A model generated the notes under the pieces. The model had not been told where the DNA came from and made no database searches. It saw only the letters and a program-made list of their open reading frames with translations. A DNA stretch of 64,000 bases, taken from NCBI RefSeq assembly GCF_003001995.1, contig NZ_PVNB01000001.1, positions 62,001-126,000 on the forward strand. The letters are read 5' to 3'. Every line of letters begins with the position of its first letter. Position 1 is the stretch's first letter. Position numbers and translations under genes: made by a program. Source of the DNA: Orenia metallireducens (GTDB lineage: Bacteria; Bacillota; Halanaerobiia; Halobacteroidales; Halobacteroidaceae). Below are positions 26,793-36,513 of this stretch, in pieces.

Positions 26793-27665
26793 CTACTTGA
26801 TACTTATACTATACATACAAGAGAATTCTGCCTCAGGCTGTAGAACTTCAATCCCTTCTTTAGTCTTCAAGTTACCATCAGAATCTTTCAAATCAGCAAC
26901 CCCATACCAAGGCTCAATACAGATAAAAGGCGCTCCAGCTGGTGGTGACCAGATACCCATATATGGAAAACCAGTAAATTCTACTTTAACCTCTCTGTCA
27001 GAGCTCTTACTCTTTAATGAGACTGACTTTGATTTTAGATCTTTTAGAATCAAAGCATCATTTCGAAATAACTCTTCAGCTAAAGGCTTGCTATTATTAT
27101 TAGCTAAAAATTCTATAGTGGTATCACTCAATAATCCTTCATCTAATAAAGAAGCCCTTAGCTTTTCATTCTCTTCAAACTCTAAATAATAGTCCTCTTT
27201 ATTCTCTCCTTCTTCTAAAGGCCAATTAAAGGCTGGATGAGCTCCTATAGAGAAGTAGATAGTTTTTTGATCTTTGTTCTTCACATTATAAGTGACCTCA
27301 ACTCGATTAGCTACTAATTTATACTCAATCTCTAATTCAAACTGATAAGGATACTTATTTAACAACTCTTCACTACTTGTTAGCCTATATACTACCCTTT
27401 GCTCCTCCTGCTCAACTAATTCAAATTCATTGTCTCTAGCAAATCCATGTTGAGTCAGCTTAAAAACTTCACCATCTACTTTATACTGATCATTCTTTAC
27501 CTTACCTACAATCGGAAATAATACTGGTGCATGGCGCCCCCAATACCTTGGGTCAGCCTTCCATAAATATTCTTGATTATCCTCTTTTAGCTCTAGACTA
27601 GTCATCTCTGCTCCCTGACTAGCTATCTTAACCTTAATTAATTCATTCTCTATTATCGTTAACAT
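26793..27665 (-). CDS. Aldose 1-epimerase family protein (LacX-like)
   Basis: 290-aa galactose-mutarotase fold protein. HGFARDNEFELVEQ holds the conserved His region, FSIGAHPAFNWPL the second conserved His, and WSPPAGAPFICIEPWYGVAD the acidic C-terminal region. The GAHPAFNWP variant is typical of the LacX/YihR-like branch, which acts on hexoses or hexose phosphates. GGGGGAT precedes the ATG. It sits between GH1 and the glucokinase, so interconverting the anomers of the released hexose is the likely role. Confidence 0.88.
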   Translation of the reverse strand: MLTIIENELIKVKIASQGAEMTSLELKEDNQEYLWKADPRYWGRHAPVLFPIVGKVKNDQYKVDGEVFKLTQHGFARDNEFELVEQEEQRVVYRLTSSEELLNKYPYQFELEIEYKLVANRVEVTYNVKNKDQKTIYFSIGAHPAFNWPLEEGENKEDYYLEFEENEKLRASLLDEGLLSDTTIEFLANNNSKPLAEELFRNDALILKDLKSKSVSLKSKSSDREVKVEFTGFPYMGIWSPPAGAPFICIEPWYGVADLKDSDGNLKTKEGIEVLQPEAEFSCMYSISIK

Positions 27666-27707
27666 TTCTATCCCCCTTTAATTTTAATCTTAATACTTCT
27701 CTGACTA

Positions 27708-29057
<1,350 letters not shown>

Positions 29058-29168
29058 TTAGGCACCACCTTAATTAAATTATTATTAGTTAAAAATTACT
29101 AAATCAATCTCCATATATTTGTTTATATTATCTAACTATCTTCTCAAAACAGTTTTATTTATAATATT

Positions 29169-29424
29169 TAATTGTGGCTCTTCCACGACTTTTGTGAAAA
29201 ATAGTTTAAAACATTATTTTTTGCCACGAATTAACACGAATCCACACTAATAAAAACATAAAAATAAAATAATTTATAAAAGTAAAAAATTGTTTTGATT
29301 CGTGAAAATTAGTGTACATTAGTGACTAAAAAATCATATTTTATATGTTTGAGGTTTGATTTTTGAATCTTAATTAAAATCTAAAATTAGTATTAATCAC
29401 AAAGTTCATTGTTGAACCTTAATT
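29169..29424. mobile_element. Family D inverted-repeat element, copy 1
   Basis: Ends are AATTGTGGCTCTTCCACGAC (29169) and the complement of AATTAAGGTTCAACAATGAA (ending 29424). Both then read (A)CTTTTGTGA or CTTTGTGAT inward. Inside, TTGCCACGAATTAACACGAA (29220-29240) pairs with TTCGTGAAAATTAGTG near 29299. It fills the gap between the MFS gene and the GH1 promoter region. No coding sequence. The second copy is at 38735-39003. Confidence 0.6.
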
Positions 29425-29506
29425 GTTCTAAAGAAGTCACTTTCAAACTATCAAACATAACTTAAAATTTGACTTTTATAAGTAACCTTTAAATCTTCAA
29501 CATCTA

Positions 29507-30637
29507 TTAAACAGCTTTAATTTTATCTTGGCTATTTAAGAATATAAAATAAATTATACCTGTTAGTACAGCTACCAGACTGAGATAAAGATAAAGACTA
29601 CTTCCTCCTAACTTATCATAGATCACTCCACCAATTAAGCTGGCAAAGATAGCACTGATACCACTAGTAGTAGCATATAAATTTTGGCCGGTAGCCTTAA
29701 ACTTATCTCCACTATTTAAATTTATAAAGTTAATAGCAGTTACATGGAATAGACCAAAGGTAATACTATGTAGTAACTGTGAAGTCAAAATTATACTTGG
29801 TACAGCAAAGATCGATAATATAAACCACCTTAAAGCATAAGCTAGGGAAGAAACCAATAAAATATTCTTTAATTTAAACTTAGAGATAATCTCTTCAGAG
29901 AAATAAAATATAACCATTTCACTACCAGCAGAGATCATCAAAGCTAATCCAATTAAGAACTCTTTACCTCCCTGGTCAATTAGATATATCGGAAAATAAG
30001 TATTATTTATATGAAAGGTTATATTAATAAAGAAAGCAAAAACTATAAAAGATAATAGACCCTCATTTTTTAATAAAAATTTAAAATCACTAAAGCTAGC
30101 AATCTCCATTTCCACATTACTCTCTGGTAATGCTTTAACTGCTACTAGAGCAAATACTAAGGTGAATCCACACAAGTAAAAAATGGTGCTAGGATCAATT
30201 ATCTCTAATAAATACCCTACCACTGCTACCGATATGGTATACCCTAAAGAACCCCAGATTCTATACTTTCCATACTTAGAACCTTCTTTGCCTAAATAGC
30301 CTAATAGTTGGGCATCAGCTAGTGGTGTGATAGGATTCCAAAAGACTGAAAAGATGGTCATAATCAAAATAACTATTAAGAAATTATCAGTTAATAAAAA
30401 AGAAAAACCAAATAATATCATACCTATAATAGCAAACATTAGTAATCTTTTATTGATCCGATAATAATCAGATATAAGACCCCAAATTGGCAAAGTCAAT
30501 AAAGCAACCCCTTTGGCAATCCCATTAATTAAACCAATCTGGCTTGGTGTAAAGCCTAAAAATTTAAAATAAATATTGATATAACTTAATCCTGCTATGG
30601 CTATAAAAAATAATAAATTAAAAATTTTAAAGTACAT
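29507..30637 (-). CDS. Major facilitator superfamily transporter
   Basis: 376-aa inner-membrane protein with 11-12 hydrophobic segments. The loop GLINGIAKGVALLTLPIWGLISDYYRI has the MFS signature after TM2, and NPITPLADAQLLGYLGKEGSKYGKYRIWGSLGY is typical of the MFS_1-like/LacY-nucleoside:H+ branch (PF12832). The second half begins at FINITFHINNTYFPIYLIDQGGKEFLIG. The substrate is not shown by sequence; a sugar is likely from the neighbours (GH1 operon downstream, GH5 mannanase upstream). Monocistronic by appearance, with the family D element after it. Confidence 0.85.
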   Translation of the reverse strand: MYFKIFNLLFFIAIAGLSYINIYFKFLGFTPSQIGLINGIAKGVALLTLPIWGLISDYYRINKRLLMFAIIGMILFGFSFLLTDNFLIVILIMTIFSVFWNPITPLADAQLLGYLGKEGSKYGKYRIWGSLGYTISVAVVGYLLEIIDPSTIFYLCGFTLVFALVAVKALPESNVEMEIASFSDFKFLLKNEGLLSFIVFAFFINITFHINNTYFPIYLIDQGGKEFLIGLALMISAGSEMVIFYFSEEIISKFKLKNILLVSSLAYALRWFILSIFAVPSIILTSQLLHSITFGLFHVTAINFINLNSGDKFKATGQNLYATTSGISAIFASLIGGVIYDKLGGSSLYLYLSLVAVLTGIIYFIFLNSQDKIKAV

Positions 30638-30777
30638 TTTATCACTACCTAACTACTATAGTTTTTAAATTTAATTAATATATCTAAGCTGTCAATAATG
30701 ATACCTTTATTAGTTTAAATCATTGTACATCAAATATCTAATCAATTTTATCCATAGAATAATATATAATTTTGATA

Positions 30778-30801
30778 AGGAAGGACATTAATGTCCTTCC
30801 T
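30778..30801. terminator. 24-bp palindrome after the GH5_8 mannanase gene
   Basis: AGGAAGGACATT followed by its exact complement. On the minus strand it follows the mannanase stop by about 60 nt; the T-rich stretch is on the opposite side (TTGTTTTT on the plus strand), so the direction is uncertain. Confidence 0.5.
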
Positions 30802-30861
30802 ATTGTTTTTCAAACTATCATCTTTAACCTACTATTAATCTGCAGATTTTTACTAAACTAT

Positions 30862-32232
30862 CTAATTACTTATTACAAATTGATCTATATCTATCCAGCC
30901 CCAACTTGATTGTACTTTAATTGTATTTTGACCAGCATTTAAATAAACATTGCCTAGATCTAGATCAACAAAGTTCGAGTTCTGTGCAAAGAATTTCTCA
31001 CCTAAGTTCTGGCCATTTACAATCACATAGTTGTATTTATCACTATATGGTGAAGCATATCTAATTTTAAGGTTATAGTTGCCTGCTGACTCTACATTAA
31101 TTGTTACTTGTACATAATCATTTGTATTATCAAACCCAGTAACATATCCAGAGCCATTATATCCTGAACGACTAGTACTATTACCTACACCAGAAAGGTA
31201 ACCATCTTCTGCTTGGGCTACAACATTAGTCCATGTGCCAGAACCATCTCCACTATCTCCATTAGAGGCATCAAACACTGAAGCAATGGCAGAAGTCTCT
31301 CTAATTCCATTGGATCCATTAATTAAAACATTTCCCCACTCAGTATAGCTAGACCCTGACCAATCAGTTACTATATCAAGGTAAATCCAATTATCACCAT
31401 TTCCATACCATGACCATCCGATATAGCCTACACCCTTTTGCTCAGAATAGCTCATAATAGTTGCTTCATCAACATCTCCATCGGTATGCCTAATCCCAAA
31501 TTCTCCTATACTAAGAGCTAAACCTTGATTAATTACACCATCGATATTATCCTTGACTTGCTGTGCAGTTCCCCCTGCATATTCATACATATGGATTGAA
31601 AACATTGTATTTCTTTGTGGATCAGCATTAAATACTTCTGTTCCATAATCATGGATTGACTGTGGGTATTGACCCCAGCCTGCAGCATCTACCATCAATG
31701 TATGATTTAATCCTGCTGCTCTCAATCTAGGAATCTCTTGCTTATATCCTGCTGCCCAGGATGAACCATTCCAAGTACCATACCATTCATTGGCAATATT
31801 GATAATCACGGTATCTTCTTTACCAATCAGAACATCCTTCATACTAATCCAATAATCTACAGCATTTGTTAAACTACTCGAACTATCTAGACCAGTAGTA
31901 TCATGAACATCTAAAACAGCTATTAAATTATTCTGCTCACATAAATCGATAATATGGCTTACTGTACTAATATCATCATAACCCCATGTCTCTCCATCTC
32001 CCAAGGCTACTCTGACTGTATTTGCTCCTGTAGCTGCAATCGCTGGAATTGCTACATCTTCATTACCCTTCCACCAAGCATGAGCATGGTTGATACCTCT
32101 CATTACAAATTCATTACCATTAGCATCATATAACCTTCCATTCTGTACATAAAACCCATCTGCTGCATAGACATTAGTAGCTACCAAAGATAATGCCAAC
32201 AAAAATACTAAAGCCAACATTCTTCTTTTCAT
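30862..32232 (-). CDS. Secreted GH5 (subfamily 8-like) endo-beta-1,4-mannanase with C-terminal CBM
   Basis: 456-aa exported enzyme. Signal peptide MKRRMLALVFLLALSLVATN with cleavage after VYA. The catalytic domain follows: FVMRGINHAHAWW, LIAVLDVHDTTG, acid/base Glu in IINIANEWYGTW, nucleophile Glu in LSIGEFGIRH. This pattern matches GH5_8 alkaline mannanases. After a Gly/Ser/Asp linker (about 325-335) a beta-sandwich module (VVAQAEDGYLSG ... YVTGFDNTNDYVQV ... WIDIDQFVIS) looks like a CBM35/CBM6-type mannan binder. ATG at 32232 is set by AGGAGG 7 nt upstream and the signal peptide. Cuts mannan backbones outside the cell. Confidence 0.93.
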   Translation of the reverse strand: MKRRMLALVFLLALSLVATNVYAADGFYVQNGRLYDANGNEFVMRGINHAHAWWKGNEDVAIPAIAATGANTVRVALGDGETWGYDDISTVSHIIDLCEQNNLIAVLDVHDTTGLDSSSSLTNAVDYWISMKDVLIGKEDTVIINIANEWYGTWNGSSWAAGYKQEIPRLRAAGLNHTLMVDAAGWGQYPQSIHDYGTEVFNADPQRNTMFSIHMYEYAGGTAQQVKDNIDGVINQGLALSIGEFGIRHTDGDVDEATIMSYSEQKGVGYIGWSWYGNGDNWIYLDIVTDWSGSSYTEWGNVLINGSNGIRETSAIASVFDASNGDSGDGSGTWTNVVAQAEDGYLSGVGNSTSRSGYNGSGYVTGFDNTNDYVQVTINVESAGNYNLKIRYASPYSDKYNYVIVNGQNLGEKFFAQNSNFVDLDLGNVYLNAGQNTIKVQSSWGWIDIDQFVISN

Positions 32233-32393
32233 TGAAATTCCTCCTAAGTTTTTAATAATTGTCCTCAGTATAAATGCTGATTGCAATCTCGACTTAGTAG
32301 GCGGGAATAAACACTCACTTAAATAATTATAAACTTATAACCAACTCCCCTATTTAAATAACTAATTCTATAAGTACATAATATTATAGGATT

Positions 32394-32442
32394 AATATAT
32401 TTCTTATAGCTTTGATAAACAATTATAACCTTTGTTATAATT
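32394..32442 (-). promoter_or_regulatory. Promoter and palindromic operator candidate of the GH5_8 gene
   Basis: -35 TTGTTT (32417-32422), 17-bp spacer, -10 TATATT (32394-32399) on the minus strand. A perfect palindrome AATTATAAC-CTTT-GTTATAATT (32421-32442) abuts and slightly overlaps the -35. Leader is about 155 nt. Confidence 0.5.
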
Positions 32443-32664
32443 ATAAAATTAATTGATTAAATAGATATCGATAATTAATATGTGATTTAGCACTATATAG
32501 ATTTAAATTATAAGTAAGCAATACTGAGATTCTTTACAAACAAACTAAAAAAAGAATTGACCATCATAACTGCCCTTGACAATATTAGCTTCTAAAAACT
32601 AGTTACATCTAATAGATCTAATAGACATCACCTCCTTAATAGAGTGATTTTAAAATGGCATTTT

Positions 32665-32785
32665 AGAGAGATAATGGGACACTTTGTTCTTTGGTGGTTG
32701 AGTAGTTAGGGGGTAGATAGTTGGGAAAAACCTAACCATCCAACCAACTACCCACCTAATACCAAAAATGTCGCAATACCCCCTA
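32665..32785. mobile_element. Inverted-end element copy 4 (L to R, palindromic core)
   Basis: L end AGAGATAATGGGACACTTT (32667-32685) and R end as TGTCGCAATACCCCCTA (32769-32785). The core is a quasi-palindrome: TTGGTGGTTGAGTAGTTAGG (from 32691) against CCAACTACCCACCTAATACC (near 32744-32763). The R end coincides with the stop codon of the GH2 remnant (32783-32785). 121 bp. Confidence 0.65.
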
Positions 32786-33055
32786 TCTATAACTCTCCCA
32801 TAAAGACCTTACCCTTAACTGCTCTTTTAAATCTTCTAGGCTAATATCTTGATAAATATCTTCTTTTTTAATCTCCAATACCTTAGTTTCATTTGCAGAC
32901 AGATCAAAATAATTGTCTGTATAAAAGGGATCTTCTATTATCCCAGCTACTAATAAATCATTTAAGACAGAACCTGGTACTTCTGCTCTAATCCACTCCT
33001 GATCAGCTAACTTTCTCATCTTCCAACTTCCATTTAAACTCAAACTTATCATCAT
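32783..33055 (-). pseudogene. GH2 beta-mannosidase remnant (N- and C-terminal ends fused)
   Basis: The first 45 residues (SLNGSWKMR, AEVPGSVLNDLLVAGIIEDPFY) are the canonical start of GH2 beta-mannosidase. Residues from about 46 onward (TDNYFDLSANETKVLEIKK ... SLWESYR) match the C-terminal immunoglobulin-like domain and end of the same family. The catalytic barrel, some 700 residues, is missing. The joint falls at TDN, a tripeptide found at both places in the family (PFYTDNE near the start, FSDNYFD near the end). An in-frame deletion between these is the simplest origin. The reading frame remains open with a good GGAGGTG site, but no enzyme activity is possible. Confidence 0.8.
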
Positions 33056-33137
33056 TACACCTCCATTATCAGTATCTTTTCTACAATCCCAACTACTTAT
33101 CTAAGACCTAGCCATAAAAGCTATCAATGAAAGCAAA

Positions 33138-33317
33138 CTAATCCTCAGTACTTATAGAGTTTATATCTAATTGTTCTTGTAAATATAGCAGAATCAATTT
33201 ATCTAATTCTTTACTTAATTCTAATAACTCTTCATCGTCTGCTTGATTCAAATCATAAGCACATAATTTGGCTCTCAGAGTAAGAATATCTTTGTATAAA
33301 CTGCTCTTAATCTTTAT
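33138..33317 (-). CDS. Spo0E-like small protein with non-ATG start
   Basis: About 59 aa reading SSLYKDILTLRAKLCAYDL then LSKELDKLILLYLQEQ. The SKELDKLI motif with a leading amphipathic helix is the Spo0E signature (phosphatase of Spo0A~P that delays sporulation). No ATG, GTG or TTG lies in a suitable place. AAGGGGGG (33323-33330) is followed by an in-frame ATA at 33317 (7-nt spacing) and ATT at 33311, so initiation at a rare codon, or a degraded start, must be assumed. Located between the GH2 remnant and a chemoreceptor gene. Confidence 0.65.
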   Translation of the reverse strand: MKIKSSLYKDILTLRAKLCAYDLNQADDEELLELSKELDKLILLYLQEQLDINSISTED

Positions 33318-33377
33318 CGATACTCCCCCCTTATTTAATAACTTTTATCTTAGAAATAACTTTATTGAAATTAAAAA

Positions 33378-34991
33378 CTACAATTTGAACTCTTTAATTA
33401 ACTGGTCTAATTCCTGTGATAAAGCAGATAGCTCTTCTGCCGATCCAGTTATCTCACCCATAGCTATCGATTGCTCTTTAGTAACATCAGAAATTTGCTT
33501 ACTCTCAATAGATAGCTCATTACTGAATTGAGCTATTCTCTTCATCTCATCTAAAACACCATTTATCTTCTTGGCGATTGTGTTAAAAGTATCTTCTGAT
33601 TCATCTAATCTTTTAGAGCCTTTAACAATCTGAGAATTATTAGCTTCTATACTAGCTAAGACCTTTTTAGTTTCCATAACAACTCGCTCAGTAATAGATC
33701 TGATATCATCTATAGAGTCTCTAGTTTGAGTTGATAAAGCTCTAATCTCATCAGCTACTACTGCAAATCCCCTACCATATTGTCCTGCCCTAGCAGCCTC
33801 AATAGCTGCATTTAATGCCAATAGATTTGTCTGCTCAGAGATATTAGAGATAACCTCAACTATATCCTCTATCTCTTCAGTTGCTTGACTGAGATTAGCA
33901 ATTAATTGACTAGATTCATAGGATGAATCCAATACATCCTTCATCTCTATCTGGGTATTTTTCATCTCCACCAATCCATTTTGGGATAGATCATTAACCT
34001 CATTAGCTGCACTTACTACCCCTTTATAATAATCTACAAGTTCTTTATTACCTAAGGAAAACTCTTGAGATGAAGCTGCTATCTGATTAATAGCAGTACT
34101 AGTATTTTCACTGATGGCATGTAGTTCCTCACTAGTAGTAGAGGTATCTTCAGCAGCTGTTGTTATCTTGCCAATGATATTTCTTAAGTTATCTACCATT
34201 GTATTAATAGATTTTGATAGCTTACCTATCTCATCTTCACTATTATAATCAATCTTTTCAACACTTAGGTTCCCTAAAGCAACCTGATTACTGATATTAA
34301 TAATCTTATTCAAATTTTTCTTAATCACCTTACTAATTATAGTTATCAACACTGCCCCTAACGCAATCGAGCTTAATACCGAAATAATTAGGATAAAAAT
34401 AGTATTATCAATACTCCTGTCAGCAGCTGTCATAGCCTTTATTCTATCTTGATTGATTAACTTATCGAATTCTTTTAATACAATCTCTAAATTATCAGTA
34501 TTAACTGATATCTTATTCCTTAATAACCATAGAGAGATACTGCTTCTACTCTTCTCTACCTTAGATATAATATCTTCATTGAATATTTGATTATTAACTC
34601 TATCTTTCTCTATGATTGCTGCTAAAAATTGATCGATCTTCTCCCCTTGAAGCTCTAATCTTAATCTCTCTAAAAGTTGGTTAACCTCTTCAGTTGCTTC
34701 TCTAAACTCCCTTTTCAATTCAATATTTTTCCCTTGAGATATAATATAGTCGGCAGTAATCGTATTCTTCTTAGAGAACAGAGTTTCTAGCCTTTTGACC
34801 ATAAGTGATAAGTCACTTTTATTATTAAGTTCTACAATATCAGATTCTAAAGACAATAATAAATTATAAACAATAGTAGTAGAGAGGATGAAAAGTAAGC
34901 TGATAAGTATTATAGTTATTATATACTTTGCACCAATGTTTAAATTATTGAACTTGTTTTTGATAAAGTCTAAATTCTTCAAAATAATCAT
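33378..34991 (-). CDS. Methyl-accepting chemotaxis protein 1
   Basis: 537-aa chemoreceptor. TM1 (about 22-45) and TM2 (about 198-220) bracket a helical four-helix-bundle-like extracytoplasmic domain. Then HAMP ([20 protein letters not shown] region) and the signalling hairpin tip ([35 protein letters not shown]) follow. It relays ligand binding to CheA/CheW, none of which is in this window. The ATG directly follows AAAGGGG; a TTG three codons later is better spaced and may be the real start. Its position in the mannan locus suggests taxis toward plant-polymer sugars; this is inference. Confidence 0.93.
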   Translation of the reverse strand: MIILKNLDFIKNKFNNLNIGAKYIITIILISLLFILSTTIVYNLLLSLESDIVELNNKSDLSLMVKRLETLFSKKNTITADYIISQGKNIELKREFREATEEVNQLLERLRLELQGEKIDQFLAAIIEKDRVNNQIFNEDIISKVEKSRSSISLWLLRNKISVNTDNLEIVLKEFDKLINQDRIKAMTAADRSIDNTIFILIISVLSSIALGAVLITIISKVIKKNLNKIINISNQVALGNLSVEKIDYNSEDEIGKLSKSINTMVDNLRNIIGKITTAAEDTSTTSEELHAISENTSTAINQIAASSQEFSLGNKELVDYYKGVVSAANEVNDLSQNGLVEMKNTQIEMKDVLDSSYESSQLIANLSQATEEIEDIVEVISNISEQTNLLALNAAIEAARAGQYGRGFAVVADEIRALSTQTRDSIDDIRSITERVVMETKKVLASIEANNSQIVKGSKRLDESEDTFNTIAKKINGVLDEMKRIAQFSNELSIESKQISDVTKEQSIAMGEITGSAEELSALSQELDQLIKEFKL

Positions 34992-35448
34992 CCCCTTTCT
35001 ATAAATTTTTATAATTTCTTATATATAGCAAACTTACTACTACCTTTTTAGTTAAATTATAGACTTATGATAAAATTCTATAATAGCAAAAACAATAAAC
35101 TAAGAACAAATATTCTACTCTACACCTTATTTTAGACTATTGAACAATTATCTTTTCTCTTAACTAGAGTTTTTTTATTTTATCTTTTAGGTTTTGGAAA
35201 AGTAAGCGGTATATGTGATTAAACAAAAAATTAAATATAATCAATAAAATTTCAGTAACCATAAAAATTTAATTAATAGTACTAGTGTTTTTCCTGATTG
35301 TAATGATTTTTTGCCTACTTTTTTATCTATAGAAAAAAGGTAGGTCGCCATTAGGCGAAACCTAATTTCAAAATTCATGGTGAAAATATAAATATAACCA
35401 TTAATTTTTACTTATCCAAAAAGATATATTTTATAAACAACTTAAAAG
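34992..35448. other. Gene-free spacer with a solo, decayed core A
   Basis: About 457 nt without a gene. From about 35205 to 35375 the sequence resembles core A of copies 2, 3 and 8. It has a GCCTACTTTTTT/AAAAAAGGTAGG hairpin (35314-35345) followed by CCATTAGGCGAAACCTAA (near 35350). No L or R ends are recognisable on either side, so it appears to be a worn relic. Confidence 0.5.
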
Positions 35449-36285
35449 TCATCTAAGCAGAGTACATGTTATCCTAAAACCATTATCAAAACTCATATTA
35501 TCAGGTAAGTTACTCAATCTATCATCAAAAAAGATACGAGCAGCATACTTATTATAAAACCAAGAACCACCCCTTAAAACCCTTCTCTCAAATTTAGAAG
35601 TAGATTCCCAAGCATAAATCCATTCCATTACATTTCCACTCATATCATAAATTCCTAATTCATTGGCTGACTTCTGACCTACAGGGTGAACACCTTTACC
35701 TAAGAATAAATTATTATCTTGATTCTGACTATTTTCCCAATACCATGCTACCTTATCTAAGTTCTTAGCACCTGCATAAATAGTATCATTACCATCTCTC
35801 CCACCACGAGCAGCATACTCCCATTCACTATCTGTTGCTAAGCGATACCCTTTGGCTTTAGAGATATCTTCAATTAATAATTCACCTTCATTATCATATA
35901 CTTGCTCAAGACCCTCTTGTTGGCTTAACCAATTACAATAAAATATAGCTCCATACCAACTGACAAGGATTACTGGATAATCTTCTTTCCCTTTTTTTAC
36001 AAGAAATTGACTCTTTTTATACTCTATAGCTTGATAATCATTAACAGCTATTATCTGTCTTCCTTGATAATAACCTTCTGCTGATACCCCAGCTCCATTA
36101 AGAAAAGCAACAAACTCTCTATTTGTAACTTCATACTTACCTATATAATAATCATAATTAACTTTGACTACATTGCTACCTGCTTTAACCAATACCATAT
36201 CCTTCTCTTCTACAGCCCCAGCAATATCAGTAACTAAGGTAATTACAACTATTATAGGAATGATTAAATAAAGCATCTTCTTCAT
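35449..36285 (-). CDS. Exported formylglycine-generating-enzyme (SUMF1)-fold protein
   Basis: 278 aa with signal peptide (LYLIIPIIVVITLVTDIAGA, cleavage near residue 24). The SUMF1 core is complete: YYIGKYEVTNREFVAFLN, YPVILVSWYGAIFYCNWLSQ, YRLATDSEWEYAARGG, YDMSGNVMEWIY, RRVLRGGSWFYNKYAAR, NGFRITC. The catalytic Cys pair of true formylglycine-generating enzymes, expected after GGS, is absent (GGSWFYNKY), so sulfatase activation is unlikely; many such proteins bind ligands or anchor to the cell surface. GGGAGGAGCG precedes the ATG. Role in the locus unknown. Confidence 0.85.
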   Translation of the reverse strand: MKKMLYLIIPIIVVITLVTDIAGAVEEKDMVLVKAGSNVVKVNYDYYIGKYEVTNREFVAFLNGAGVSAEGYYQGRQIIAVNDYQAIEYKKSQFLVKKGKEDYPVILVSWYGAIFYCNWLSQQEGLEQVYDNEGELLIEDISKAKGYRLATDSEWEYAARGGRDGNDTIYAGAKNLDKVAWYWENSQNQDNNLFLGKGVHPVGQKSANELGIYDMSGNVMEWIYAWESTSKFERRVLRGGSWFYNKYAARIFFDDRLSNLPDNMSFDNGFRITCTLLR

Positions 36286-36332
36286 ATTAACGCTCCTCCC
36301 AAGTAGTTAGTATTAGAAGCAGTCAAATTAAT

Positions 36333-36375
36333 TAGGGTGAGTATGATATTATAAAACATCCCATACTCACACTAT
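36333..36375. repeat. Hairpin with GTGAGTATG arms
   Basis: GGGTGAGTATG (36335-36345) pairs with CATACTCACAC (36362-36372) around a 16-nt loop. The arm words echo those of the quasi-palindrome at 1470-1574. Confidence 0.6.
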
Positions 36376-36414
36376 CTTATATATATATGGCATTAAAGAT
36401 TTAACATTTCAATT

Positions 36415-36484
36415 AGCTATGGGTTTTAACCCGTAGCTTCTGTAGGACTCATAATATCGCCACAGGTTAAAACACTGTGGCTAA
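36415..36484. repeat. Family C double hairpin, solo copy
   Basis: GCTATGGGTTTTAACCCGTAGC and, after a 23-nt link, GCCACAGGTTAAAACACTGTGGC form two hairpins side by side. The same pair (GCTACGGGTTTTAACCCGTAG and CCACAGGTTGAAACCTGTGG) forms the core of element copy 6 at 51361-51424. Here it is not flanked by L/R ends but by a loose ATATATGGC/GCCGTATAT inverted pair (about 36382 and 36497). Confidence 0.7.
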
Positions 36485-36513
36485 TGATTCTTTTTCGCCG
36501 TATATATAGCAAC

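Noticed and set aside
26797-27189. Plus-strand open frame of 130 codons inside the epimerase gene
   Set aside because: It is fully antisense to a well-supported enzyme, has no family motifs and no convincing RBS; it reflects codon bias of the opposite strand.
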